Shown here: positions 7,571 through 13,739 of the stretch, piece by piece
Layout of the letters: each line of letters opens with the position of its first letter
How positions within the stretch are numbered: the stretch's first letter is position 1
NCBI GenBank assembly: GCA_003661465.1
Contig: QMWE01000010.1
Span: 1 to 15,939 of the forward strand
Direction: 5' to 3'
Origin: Hadesarchaea archaeon
GTDB lineage: Archaea > Hadarchaeota > Hadarchaeia > Hadarchaeales > Hadarchaeaceae
Length of the DNA: 15,939 nucleotides
Program-made: the position numbers and the translations under genes
Notes under the pieces: generated by a model
Told to the model about the DNA's origin: nothing
Databases searched by the model: none
What the model saw: only the letters and a program-made list of their open reading frames with translations

Positions 7571-8326
7571 GTGATAGCTGAAGGGGAACGGATCGTATTA
7601 ATTGACGAACGCGGAAGGAGATATTTAACAAAAGCGGAGAAAAGACAGCTTCAGACGAACTTTGGAGTGATCGAGCTCGGTGAGGCAATAGGGAAAGAAC
7701 CAGGGGAAAGATTGAGGTCCCACTTGGGCAGGGAGTTCGTCCTACTCCGTCCGTCCATCGTGGACTACCTACAAAAAATTCGTCGTGTCCCCCAGATAAT
7801 GCTCCCGAAGGATTCGGCACAGGTGGTGGCCAACACCGGAGTGGGTCCTGGAAGTCTTGTGGTTGAGGGAGGGACAGGATCTGGATCGCTCACGATATTC
7901 CTGGCAAATCTCGTGAGACCAAATGGGAGAGTGACGAGTTACGAGATCCGGGAGGACTTCGCCAAGATAGCAGAGGAAAACGTCAAACTGGCTGGCCTGA
8001 GCGATGTGGTGGAGATAAAACTCAAAGATGTTTGCGAAGGGATAGACGAAGAAAACGTAGATCTTGTGACCTTGGATATCCCACAGCCGGAGCGTGTCCT
8101 GCCACACGCCGAGCGAGCGCTAAAACCAGGTGGGTATCTGTCGGTCTTTGCACCGTGTGTTGAGCACTTGCAACGCCTTTACCACGTATTCCCCGACTTC
8201 AGGTTCGCGAACATCAAAACCATCGAGTGCCTGGTCAGAGAATTCGAGATAAGCCCCAAGTGCACAAGGCCAAGCACGCGTATGATAGCCCACACTGGTT
8301 ATCTAACGTTCGCCAGACGTATATGA
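7571..8326 (+). CDS. trmI: tRNA (adenine-N1)-methyltransferase TrmI (m1A57/58)
   Basis: TrmI uses S-adenosylmethionine to methylate N1 of adenine in the T-loop of tRNA (A58, and also A57 in several archaea), which stabilises tRNA folding. The 251 residues are the usual length. A small N-terminal beta domain (about 1-75) is followed by a Rossmann methyltransferase domain with motif I VVEGGTGSGS (97-106) and the acidic SAM ribose ligand in YEIRE (125-129). The catalytic-site motif TLDIPQPE (167-174) has Asp169. The C-terminal STRMIAHTGYLTFARR is typical of the family. The GTG start at 7571 has GGGGAGG five bases upstream. The gene stands alone, divergent from secF and convergent with the DUF35 gene. 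Confidence 0.94.
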   Translation: MIAEGERIVLIDERGRRYLTKAEKRQLQTNFGVIELGEAIGKEPGERLRSHLGREFVLLRPSIVDYLQKIRRVPQIMLPKDSAQVVANTGVGPGSLVVEGGTGSGSLTIFLANLVRPNGRVTSYEIREDFAKIAEENVKLAGLSDVVEIKLKDVCEGIDEENVDLVTLDIPQPERVLPHAERALKPGGYLSVFAPCVEHLQRLYHVFPDFRFANIKTIECLVREFEISPKCTRPSTRMIAHTGYLTFARRI

Positions 8327-8337
8327 GTGGGAGTCCA

Positions 8338-8358
8338 TGTCCTGATCCCCTTAGGACA
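8338..8358. terminator. Candidate hairpin between convergent trmI and DUF35 genes
   Basis: TGTCCT at 8338-8343 and AGGACA at 8353-8358 are perfect complements (6 bp) with a 9-base loop. The plus strand continues into TTTCTTACATTTAT, so the hairpin could end trmI transcription 12-30 bases after its stop codon. It overlaps the DUF35 stop codon. The stem is short, so this is a weak call. Confidence 0.3.
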
Positions 8359-8746
8359 CTTTCTTACATTTATATCCATAATACAAAACTCCCTCCTCAC
8401 CCTCCTGCCCCATTCGCCTGAAGACGATCTCCACCTCATCTCCAATTCTGACCTCATCTGGTCCACAATCGGTCACCTGAGCTGTGATGCGTGGACCATC
8501 CTCCAGCTCCACTATGGCAAGCACGTACGGCACTTGATCCTCAAACCCCTCCGCTGCCACATGGACTACCGTATAGGATATCACCTTTCCACGGGGCTTC
8601 AGCTTGTAGGGCTCCAGTTTTCCCACGCGCCTACAATTCGGACAGAGGTATCTTGGAGGAAAGTGAACCTGATTGCAGTTTCCACAACGAGTGCCGATGA
8701 GGTTATATCTGCTTGGGATCTCGCGCCAGAAACGTGGGACGGCCAA
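8351..8746 (-). CDS. DUF35 OB-fold/zinc-ribbon protein, scaffold of the thiolase-HMG-CoA synthase complex
   Basis: This 131-residue protein has a rubredoxin-like zinc ribbon with Cys21, Cys24, Cys35 and Cys38 (CGNC, then CPNC). An OB-fold domain follows (KPRGKVISYTVVHV through VEIVFRRMG). Proteins of this family hold archaeal acetoacetyl-CoA thiolase and HMG-CoA synthase together in one complex, in which a shared CoA-binding site passes acetoacetyl-CoA from one enzyme to the other. The genes for both partners lie directly upstream, which supports that role here. The TTG start at 8746 lies directly after the thiolase stop codon, with GGAGGGGTGA four bases before it. The protein has no enzymatic motif of its own. 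Confidence 0.93.
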   Translation of the reverse strand: MAVPRFWREIPSRYNLIGTRCGNCNQVHFPPRYLCPNCRRVGKLEPYKLKPRGKVISYTVVHVAAEGFEDQVPYVLAIVELEDGPRITAQVTDCGPDEVRIGDEVEIVFRRMGQEGEEGVLYYGYKCKKVS

Positions 8747-9910
8747 CTAGTCACCCCTCCTGAAGATGTGAACCACTGCTGTTCCTCCAGAACCTCCCAC
8801 ATTGTGGGTCAGTCCTATCTCGGCGCCCTTGACCTGTCGTTTTCCGGCCTCTCCGCGAAGCTGTTGGACTATCTCCGCGGCCTGTGCTATGCCGGTAGCC
8901 CCAACGGGATGTCCCTTTCCTTTCAGTCCTCCGCTTGTGTTCACGGGGATTCTCCCTCCTATCGCGGTTTCCCCTTCTTGAGTCACCTTACCGCCCTCAC
9001 CCTTTTTACAGAACCCGAGATCCTCTATGGCTATTATCTCCGCTATGGTAAAACAATCATGTACTTCTGCTAGATCCACATCCTTTGGTTCTATCCCGGA
9101 TGCTTTGTAGGCCATCTTAGCCGCCTCCCTCGCCGCTCTCAAACTGGTAAGCGAGGCTCTGCTGTGAAGCGAAATGCTGTCGCTGGCCTGTCCCGTCCCA
9201 GCCACCAATATCGGAGTATCAGTAAATTTCCTAGCTTTTTCGGCAGGCGCCAAGATCACGCACGCTGCACCATCCGTGATCGGAGAACAGTCAAGCAGCT
9301 TCAGAGGCAGAGTCACGGGAGGTGATTTGAGCACTGAATCTACCGTGATCTTGGTGTGGTACTGGGCGCACGGGTTCAGACAGGCATTCTGGTGGTTTTT
9401 GACTGCAACCATCGCCATCTGTTCCTCCGTGGTTCCAAATTCGTACATGTGGCGGCGGGCCATCAGGGCGTATAGGGCTGGAAAAGTCGCCCCGACGAAT
9501 ACTTCCCACTCCTGATCTGCGGCGGTCGCAAGTGCTCCCGTCGCCTGTCCTGATAGGATATCCGTCATCTTCTCGATGCCGGCAGCGACGACGAAATCGT
9601 GGATGCCTGAGGCGACCGCGATCACGGCCTGGCGAAGAGCAAGACCACCAGAAGCACAGGCCCCTTCAACGCGTGTAGATGGAATCGGCACCAGTCCAGC
9701 GTGGTCAGCTATGAGGGAGGATATATGTTCCTGACGGATGAACTGACCCGCAGACATATTTCCCACATACATCGCGTCTATCTGTTTTCCATCGATCTTG
9801 GCGTCTTCCAAAGCGCGGGCCCCTGCCTCTATCATCATCTGCCTGAAGGACACGTCCCAAAGTTCTCCAAACTTCGTCAATCCAACACCTATTATGGCCA
9901 CGTCCCTCAT
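8747..9910 (-). CDS. Acetyl-CoA C-acetyltransferase (archaeal thiolase)
   Basis: The enzyme condenses two acetyl-CoA to acetoacetyl-CoA, the first step of the mevalonate route to archaeal isoprenoid lipids. The 387 residues match archaeal thiolases of the SCP2-like type. The nucleophile is Cys85 in VEGACASGG. Active-site histidines are His284 in AEVHDCFT, His334 in GKGHPVGATG and His369 in LTHNVGGSGG, the last replacing the C-terminal cysteine of classic bacterial thiolases. The ATG at 9910 follows the HMG-CoA synthase stop codon by one base, with GGTGAGA as ribosome binding site inside the end of that gene. The next gene, DUF35, abuts its stop. The unfavourable reaction is thought to be driven by direct transfer to HMG-CoA synthase in the complex. 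Confidence 0.95.
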   Translation of the reverse strand: MRDVAIIGVGLTKFGELWDVSFRQMMIEAGARALEDAKIDGKQIDAMYVGNMSAGQFIRQEHISSLIADHAGLVPIPSTRVEGACASGGLALRQAVIAVASGIHDFVVAAGIEKMTDILSGQATGALATAADQEWEVFVGATFPALYALMARRHMYEFGTTEEQMAMVAVKNHQNACLNPCAQYHTKITVDSVLKSPPVTLPLKLLDCSPITDGAACVILAPAEKARKFTDTPILVAGTGQASDSISLHSRASLTSLRAAREAAKMAYKASGIEPKDVDLAEVHDCFTIAEIIAIEDLGFCKKGEGGKVTQEGETAIGGRIPVNTSGGLKGKGHPVGATGIAQAAEIVQQLRGEAGKRQVKGAEIGLTHNVGGSGGTAVVHIFRRGD

Positions 9911-9911
9911 T

Positions 9912-10958
9912 TTATCTCACCAGCAACTTTCTGTACTTGGCATAAGTGGAATAATCCACATATGCCTTTGTGTTCACGTAATCAACTACCTTGGGAGCCC
10001 GATCACGTTTTTCCTCTATCGCGTCCTTCACGACCATACTGAAGGCATCGCTTCCAGCACCGGAACCGAATGAAACGACGAGAACACGATCGCCCGGCCT
10101 GGCCTGATCGAGAACGGAAGCCAAGCCTATCAGGGAAGCTCCCGAATAGGTGTTTCCGATCTTCGGCGTCAAAAGACCGGGCAAAACTTGCTCCTTGCTG
10201 AACCCAAGCTCCGCGGCGGCCTGCAACGGAAACTTCCCGTTCGGCTGATGAAACACGGCATAAGTAAAATCTTGGGGAGTGAATTTGAGCTGCCGAAGCA
10301 AACCGTGGGCCGCCGAAATCACGTGTTTGAAATAAGCTGGTTTTCCCGTGAATCTTCCTCCGTGCTTTGGATATGGTCTCATCTCCCTCCTCCAAAAGTC
10401 AGGCGTGTCCGTAGTGTAGGAATATGTACCCTCGACCATGGCCAAGGATTCACCGTTGTTCTTTCCCACTATGAAAGCTCCGCCGCCTGCCGCCGCCGTG
10501 TATTCCAAGGGATCACCCGGAGCACCCTGAGCGGTGTCCGCCCCTATTGCCATCCCGTATTTCATCATTCCTGCCTCTACGGCACCTATACAAGTTTGAA
10601 TTCCAGCCGTTCCAGCCTTGCAGGCAAACTCAAAATCAGCTGCCGTGAGCCGTGGGGTGGCCTCAATTGCTTCCGCCACTATCGTGGCCGTGGGCTTAAC
10701 CGCGTATGGGTGAGATTCCGAACCCACGTAGATTGCACCAATTTCCTGAGGATCTATTCCAGCGCGCTTGACCGCATTGCGTGCCGCTTCAACTGCTATC
10801 GTCGCTGTGTCCTCATCCGGCGCTGGGACCGATTTTTCCTCGACCATCAACCCCCGCTTTATCCGTTCTGGATCCTCTCCCCAGATTTTGGCTATCTCCT
10901 CAACTTTAATCCGATATCTCGGGATGTAAACACCATAACCGACTATGCCCACATTCAT
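9912..10958 (-). CDS. Hydroxymethylglutaryl-CoA synthase (archaeal)
   Basis: The enzyme joins acetoacetyl-CoA and acetyl-CoA to HMG-CoA, the second step of the mevalonate pathway. The 348 residues fit archaeal HMG-CoA synthases. The sequence opens MNVGIVGYGVYIPRYRIK. The catalytic triad is visible as Glu81 (GSESHPYAVKP), Cys113 (FEFACKAGTAG) and His237 (VFHQPNGKFP). The C-terminal glycine-rich VVSFGSGAGSDAF is also typical. The ATG at 10958 is preferred over an upstream GTG at 10970, because GGTGGTCC lies at the right distance before the ATG and the family begins with this short N-terminus. It is the first gene of a three-gene operon with thiolase and DUF35. A TATA-like element and a dyad lie about 60-100 bases upstream. 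Confidence 0.95.
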   Translation of the reverse strand: MNVGIVGYGVYIPRYRIKVEEIAKIWGEDPERIKRGLMVEEKSVPAPDEDTATIAVEAARNAVKRAGIDPQEIGAIYVGSESHPYAVKPTATIVAEAIEATPRLTAADFEFACKAGTAGIQTCIGAVEAGMMKYGMAIGADTAQGAPGDPLEYTAAAGGGAFIVGKNNGESLAMVEGTYSYTTDTPDFWRREMRPYPKHGGRFTGKPAYFKHVISAAHGLLRQLKFTPQDFTYAVFHQPNGKFPLQAAAELGFSKEQVLPGLLTPKIGNTYSGASLIGLASVLDQARPGDRVLVVSFGSGAGSDAFSMVVKDAIEEKRDRAPKVVDYVNTKAYVDYSTYAKYRKLLVR

Positions 10959-11018
10959 CGTGAGGACCACCTTTTATCTCCATTCTGAGCAATTTTCTTG
11001 TTTATGGTTTTGTGGGTC

Positions 11019-11028
11019 GATAAAAAGC
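11019..11028 (-). promoter_or_regulatory. TATA-like element for the HMG-CoA synthase operon
   Basis: Read on the minus strand, GCTTTTTATC is a TATA-like box about 60 bases before the HMG-CoA synthase ATG. Transcription would begin near 10998, leaving a leader of about 40 bases that contains the GGTGG ribosome binding site. A separate promoter here means the operon need not depend on the upstream regulator gene's transcript. The call rests on base composition and spacing only. Confidence 0.4.
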
Positions 11029-11035
11029 TTTCTAC

Positions 11036-11055
11036 TGTCGAAAAAAACATCGACA
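11036..11055. promoter_or_regulatory. Inverted repeat TGTCGA-N8-TCGACA upstream of HMG-CoA synthase
   Basis: TGTCGA (11036-11041) and TCGACA (11050-11055) are perfect complements around an A-rich spacer. On the minus strand the site lies just upstream of the TATA-like box for HMG-CoA synthase, a place suited to an activator. It also lies 26 bases past the stop codon of the upstream regulator gene, with a run of seven T on that strand, so it could instead be that gene's terminator. Confidence 0.4.
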
Positions 11056-11080
11056 ACTGACGTAGTAAACAAGCGCAGAC

Positions 11081-11794
11081 CTATCGAGCACACTTCCGGA
11101 GATTCTCCAAGAGGGCCTCCACGGACGGAAGTTTGGAGATCACCAACGGCACCTTGAGAAGTTCTGCTATTTTCACTCCGACTGGATCAGCTGTTTTCAG
11201 CCCTCCGTGCAGGAGCACCATTCCAGGAGTTATTCCTATGACCTTTATGGCGACCATCGGGGACCTACCCGTGGTGACTCCCGTAAAGACGAGCACGCGC
11301 TCTGTCGTGAGCCCGTATAAGCGGCGGAAATCGTCACTCGAGAGCCCAAGAACCGCTTTGTGGCTGTCTATTACCGTATACCCAAAAAGCTTCCTGCTGA
11401 GCATTTCCTTGTTGACCACTATCTCTCCATTGACTGCTTTGCAGATGGTCCTCCCATCCACAGGTTCGCCAAACTCCCTTATCTCGAGCACGACATCCGG
11501 AGGTAATCTGGTCCCAAACACATGGGAAAAACTCCTCAATACCTCTCCGCCCTTTTTCTCATCCATCTCGAGAAACGCCTCCACTATGCGTTTGATGGTG
11601 GCTGCGCCTGGGGACTTCCTCCTCCCGGCTTCGTAGTCGCTTATAACGGATGGAGAGATGTGGATGATCTCCGCTAGGGCGGTCTGGGTCAACCCAAACC
11701 TCTCTCGCCACCGTTTTAGGGCCGCTCCGTGGTCCTCTGAGAGCGTTATATCACCTGCAATCCACTTGGCGGTCCTCTCCCTGACCTCTGTCAT
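11081..11794 (-). CDS. HTH (XRE-type) transcriptional regulator with a C-terminal sensor-like domain (COG1709-like)
   Basis: The 237 residues begin with a helix-turn-helix at about 24-76 (RFGLTQTALAEIIHISPSVI, then DYEAGRRKSPG), a Cro/XRE-type DNA-binding fold. The remaining 160 residues form an alpha/beta domain with VLVFTGVTTGRSPMVAIKV and a later GMVLLHGGLKTADPVGVKIA, the look of an archaeal family I recall as COG1709. No ligand is known to me. The gene points towards the HMG-CoA synthase operon, and I recall such a regulator next to these genes in other archaea, so control of the mevalonate entry genes is a reasonable guess. The ATG at 11794 lacks a strong ribosome binding site, and the message may be nearly leaderless. 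Confidence 0.82.
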   Translation of the reverse strand: MTEVRERTAKWIAGDITLSEDHGAALKRWRERFGLTQTALAEIIHISPSVISDYEAGRRKSPGAATIKRIVEAFLEMDEKKGGEVLRSFSHVFGTRLPPDVVLEIREFGEPVDGRTICKAVNGEIVVNKEMLSRKLFGYTVIDSHKAVLGLSSDDFRRLYGLTTERVLVFTGVTTGRSPMVAIKVIGITPGMVLLHGGLKTADPVGVKIAELLKVPLVISKLPSVEALLENLRKCAR

Positions 11795-11804
11795 GAAACC
11801 AATG

Positions 11805-11829
11805 TTATCTCTCTCACCAAATGAGATAA
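11805..11829. promoter_or_regulatory. Candidate operator TTATCTC-N11-GAGATAA on the regulator's own promoter
   Basis: A perfect 7-bp inverted repeat (11805-11811 and 11823-11829) lies 10-35 bases before the ATG of the COG1709-like regulator. The distal half overlaps a TATA-like TTTTTTATC on the minus strand (11833-11825). A protein bound here would block the promoter, which fits self-repression. The spacing of half-site centres is 18 bases, under two helical turns. Confidence 0.45.
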
Positions 11830-11848
11830 AAAACCATGACGAAGACGT

Positions 11849-12424
11849 TCATGCTCCTTTCTGGCCCGTGAGCTTAAACACGTCGGCTTTGGTAATGATT
11901 CCGACCGGCCTCCCGTGATCGACCACGACCAGAGCGGGTTCATGCTCTAACAGGTGATACGCAACTTCGATATTGGCATCCTTACTCACGGTGGGGAAGG
12001 GATTGTCCATCATCTCGGTGACGCTGCGCTTGAGCAGTTTTGATATGTCCTCCCCGGAAGTTATCCTGTGGATGAACGTCGTCTCGGATATGGATCCAAC
12101 TTGAACGCCACCTTCAAGCACCGGGAGCTGTGAGATATCGTTTGACAACATCAAACGGATGGCCTGTTCTATCTTGTCGTGAGGTTTTACTGAAATTATT
12201 GGTGACGACATGAGCTCTTCCACCGTGGTGCGTCGCCCGCCGGTAGTGGCCCGCTCGAGGGCCAGAGAGATTTTCTCGAGTGTGGAAACCCTAGGATCGG
12301 CCTCTCCAGCCTCGATCTTGGCTATGTACGCCTGCGTCACACCCGCCAGCTCAGCGAGCTTGGCCTGAGTCAGCCCGGCCCGGATGCGCGCCATTTTTAC
12401 CTCGGAAGGCTTCAAAATTGCCAA
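11849..12424 (-). CDS. HTH-CBS transcriptional regulator (XRE HTH plus CBS domain pair)
   Basis: The 191 residues combine an XRE helix-turn-helix at about 8-58 (RAGLTQAKLAELAGVTQAYI, then AKIEAGEADPR) with two CBS domains. These are CBS1 at about 72-125 (VEELMSSPIISVKPHDKI) and CBS2 at about 138-187 (VTEMMDNPFPTVSKDANI, ending VGIITKADVFK). CBS pairs bind adenosyl compounds such as AMP, ATP or S-adenosylmethionine and would act as the sensor. The TTG start at 12424 has GGGGGG just upstream and gives the family's usual short N-terminus; an ATG at 12394 would remove the first ten residues. It is divergent from the SAM synthetase gene, with a 73-base shared region, which suggests that gene as a target. 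Direct evidence is lacking. Confidence 0.88.
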   Translation of the reverse strand: MAILKPSEVKMARIRAGLTQAKLAELAGVTQAYIAKIEAGEADPRVSTLEKISLALERATTGGRRTTVEELMSSPIISVKPHDKIEQAIRLMLSNDISQLPVLEGGVQVGSISETTFIHRITSGEDISKLLKRSVTEMMDNPFPTVSKDANIEVAYHLLEHEPALVVVDHGRPVGIITKADVFKLTGQKGA

Positions 12425-12497
12425 CTATTCCCCCCAGTTATATTTATATCAAAACCTATAAATACTCTTGACAGACCAAAAAGCAAGAGGCGTGAGT
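12425..12497. promoter_or_regulatory. Divergent promoter region, HTH-CBS regulator and SAM synthetase
   Basis: Two TATA-like elements lie here: TTATATTTATAT (12439-12450) and TATAAATA (12457-12464). The second has AAAACC before it and predicts a plus-strand transcript start near 12485, which decides the SAM synthetase start codon (12498 rather than 12468). Either element, read on the minus strand, could serve the regulator. Because both promoters share about 25 bases, a single bound protein could affect both. Confidence 0.55.
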
Positions 12498-13709
12498 TTG
12501 ACGAGAAACATCGTGGTCGAGGAGTTCAAGCAAGCGCCACTGGAAGATCAAAAATTGGAGATCGTTGAAAGGAAAGGAATTGGACATCCAGATTCTATAT
12601 GTGATGCCGTCCTAGACAGCGTTTCAGTTGAACTCAGTAAGGAATACCTGAGAAGATTCGGTGTGATCCTGCATCATAACGCGGACAAGTCGCTGCTGGT
12701 GGCAGGTGAGGTCGAAACGCGGTTCGGAGGGGGAGAGGTAAAACAACCCATGCTTCTCATATTCGGAGATCGGGCCACCGTGGAGCTGGAGGGAACCCAA
12801 GTCCCGGTAAAGGAGATAGCCATCAACGCGGCGAAAAAATGGATAAAGGAAAACTTGAGGTTTGTGGACCCCGATGAACACATTCGATATCAGGTCGAAC
12901 TTAAACCTGGTTCTGCCGCACTGACGGACATTTTCAAACGGGGGGGACAGATCCTCAGCGCAAACGACACCTCAGCTGCCGTCGGATATGCACCGATGAC
13001 CCCTACGGAGCAACTCGTGCTGAAAACAGAGAGGTTCCTCAACTCGAAGAAATTCAAAAAGGAGTTTCCCATGGTCGGAGAGGACGTGAAGGTGATGGGA
13101 TTCCGCAAAAACCATGATATTACCCTGACGGTTGGGGCGGCATTTGTCGACAGATTCGTCGAGGGCGAAGAGGACTATTTCAAAAGAAAGGAGGAGATCC
13201 TCGAACAGTTGCGTTCTTTTGTGGGAGAAAATGGGAACTTTAAGCGTGTGGAACTGAAATTAAACACCCTGGACATGAAAGGAAGAGGTGTCGATGGAGT
13301 TTACTTGACAGTGCTCGGCACCAGTGCTGACGGCGCTGACTCCGGACAGGTGGGGAGAGGCAACAGGCCGAACGGGGTCATCCCGCTCAACCGTCACGTT
13401 GGATCGGAAGCAGCTGCTGGAAAAAATCCAGTCAGTCATGTTGGGAAAATATACAACATTCTGACCCATAAGATCGCAAATGAGATTCACTCCAAAGTTC
13501 CTGACCTGAGGGAGGTCTACGTGTGGCTAGTGAGCCAGATAGGCAAACCAATCGATCAGCCCGCCATAGCAGCAGCCCGTGTCATCACCAAACAAGGGGT
13601 GAAGCTGGACAGTGTCAGGGACGAGATAAGGAAAATTGTGGACAATGAACTTGAACGTATAGGTGAATTCTGCGAGGATCTGGCAAAAGGGAAATATCCC
13701 GTGTGTTGA
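12498..13709 (+). CDS. mat: S-adenosylmethionine synthetase, archaeal type (methionine adenosyltransferase)
   Basis: The enzyme makes S-adenosylmethionine from methionine and ATP, the methyl donor used among others by TrmI in this window. The 403 residues match the archaeal family, which is barely similar to bacterial MetK. Diagnostic text includes RNIVVEE at the start, VERKGIGHPDSICD (23-36), LSANDTSAAVGYAP (153-166) and GSEAAAGKNPVSHVGKIYN (about 302-320). TTG at 12498 is chosen over TTG at 12468. The TATA box at 12457-12464 places the transcript start near 12485, beyond the first TTG, and GAGGCGTGA lies just before the second, giving the family's normal N-terminus. It is divergent from an HTH-CBS regulator, and a dyad follows its stop. 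Confidence 0.96.
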   Translation: MTRNIVVEEFKQAPLEDQKLEIVERKGIGHPDSICDAVLDSVSVELSKEYLRRFGVILHHNADKSLLVAGEVETRFGGGEVKQPMLLIFGDRATVELEGTQVPVKEIAINAAKKWIKENLRFVDPDEHIRYQVELKPGSAALTDIFKRGGQILSANDTSAAVGYAPMTPTEQLVLKTERFLNSKKFKKEFPMVGEDVKVMGFRKNHDITLTVGAAFVDRFVEGEEDYFKRKEEILEQLRSFVGENGNFKRVELKLNTLDMKGRGVDGVYLTVLGTSADGADSGQVGRGNRPNGVIPLNRHVGSEAAAGKNPVSHVGKIYNILTHKIANEIHSKVPDLREVYVWLVSQIGKPIDQPAIAAARVITKQGVKLDSVRDEIRKIVDNELERIGEFCEDLAKGKYPVC

Positions 13710-13712
13710 GAT

Positions 13713-13728
13713 TTTGTCCGTGGACAAA
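13713..13728. repeat. 16-bp palindrome TTTGTCC-GT-GGACAAA between SAM synthetase and tgtA
   Basis: A perfect 7-bp inverted repeat with a 2-base centre starts three bases after the SAM synthetase stop codon and is followed by CTTTTTGATAC. As RNA it gives a 5-bp stem with a short loop before five T, a possible terminator. As DNA it lies directly upstream of a TATA-like TTTTTGATAC and could be an operator for tgtA. The sequence alone does not decide between them. Confidence 0.4.
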
Positions 13729-13739
13729 CTTTTTGATAC

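Noticed and set aside
8327..9073. Long plus-strand open frame of 248 codons opposite DUF35 and thiolase
   Set aside because: It is the antisense shadow of two well-recognised enzymes and has no family resemblance or proper start site.
12468..12497. TTG at 12468 as the SAM synthetase start
   Set aside because: It lies only a few bases after the TATA box, upstream of the expected transcript start, and would add ten residues not usual in the family.
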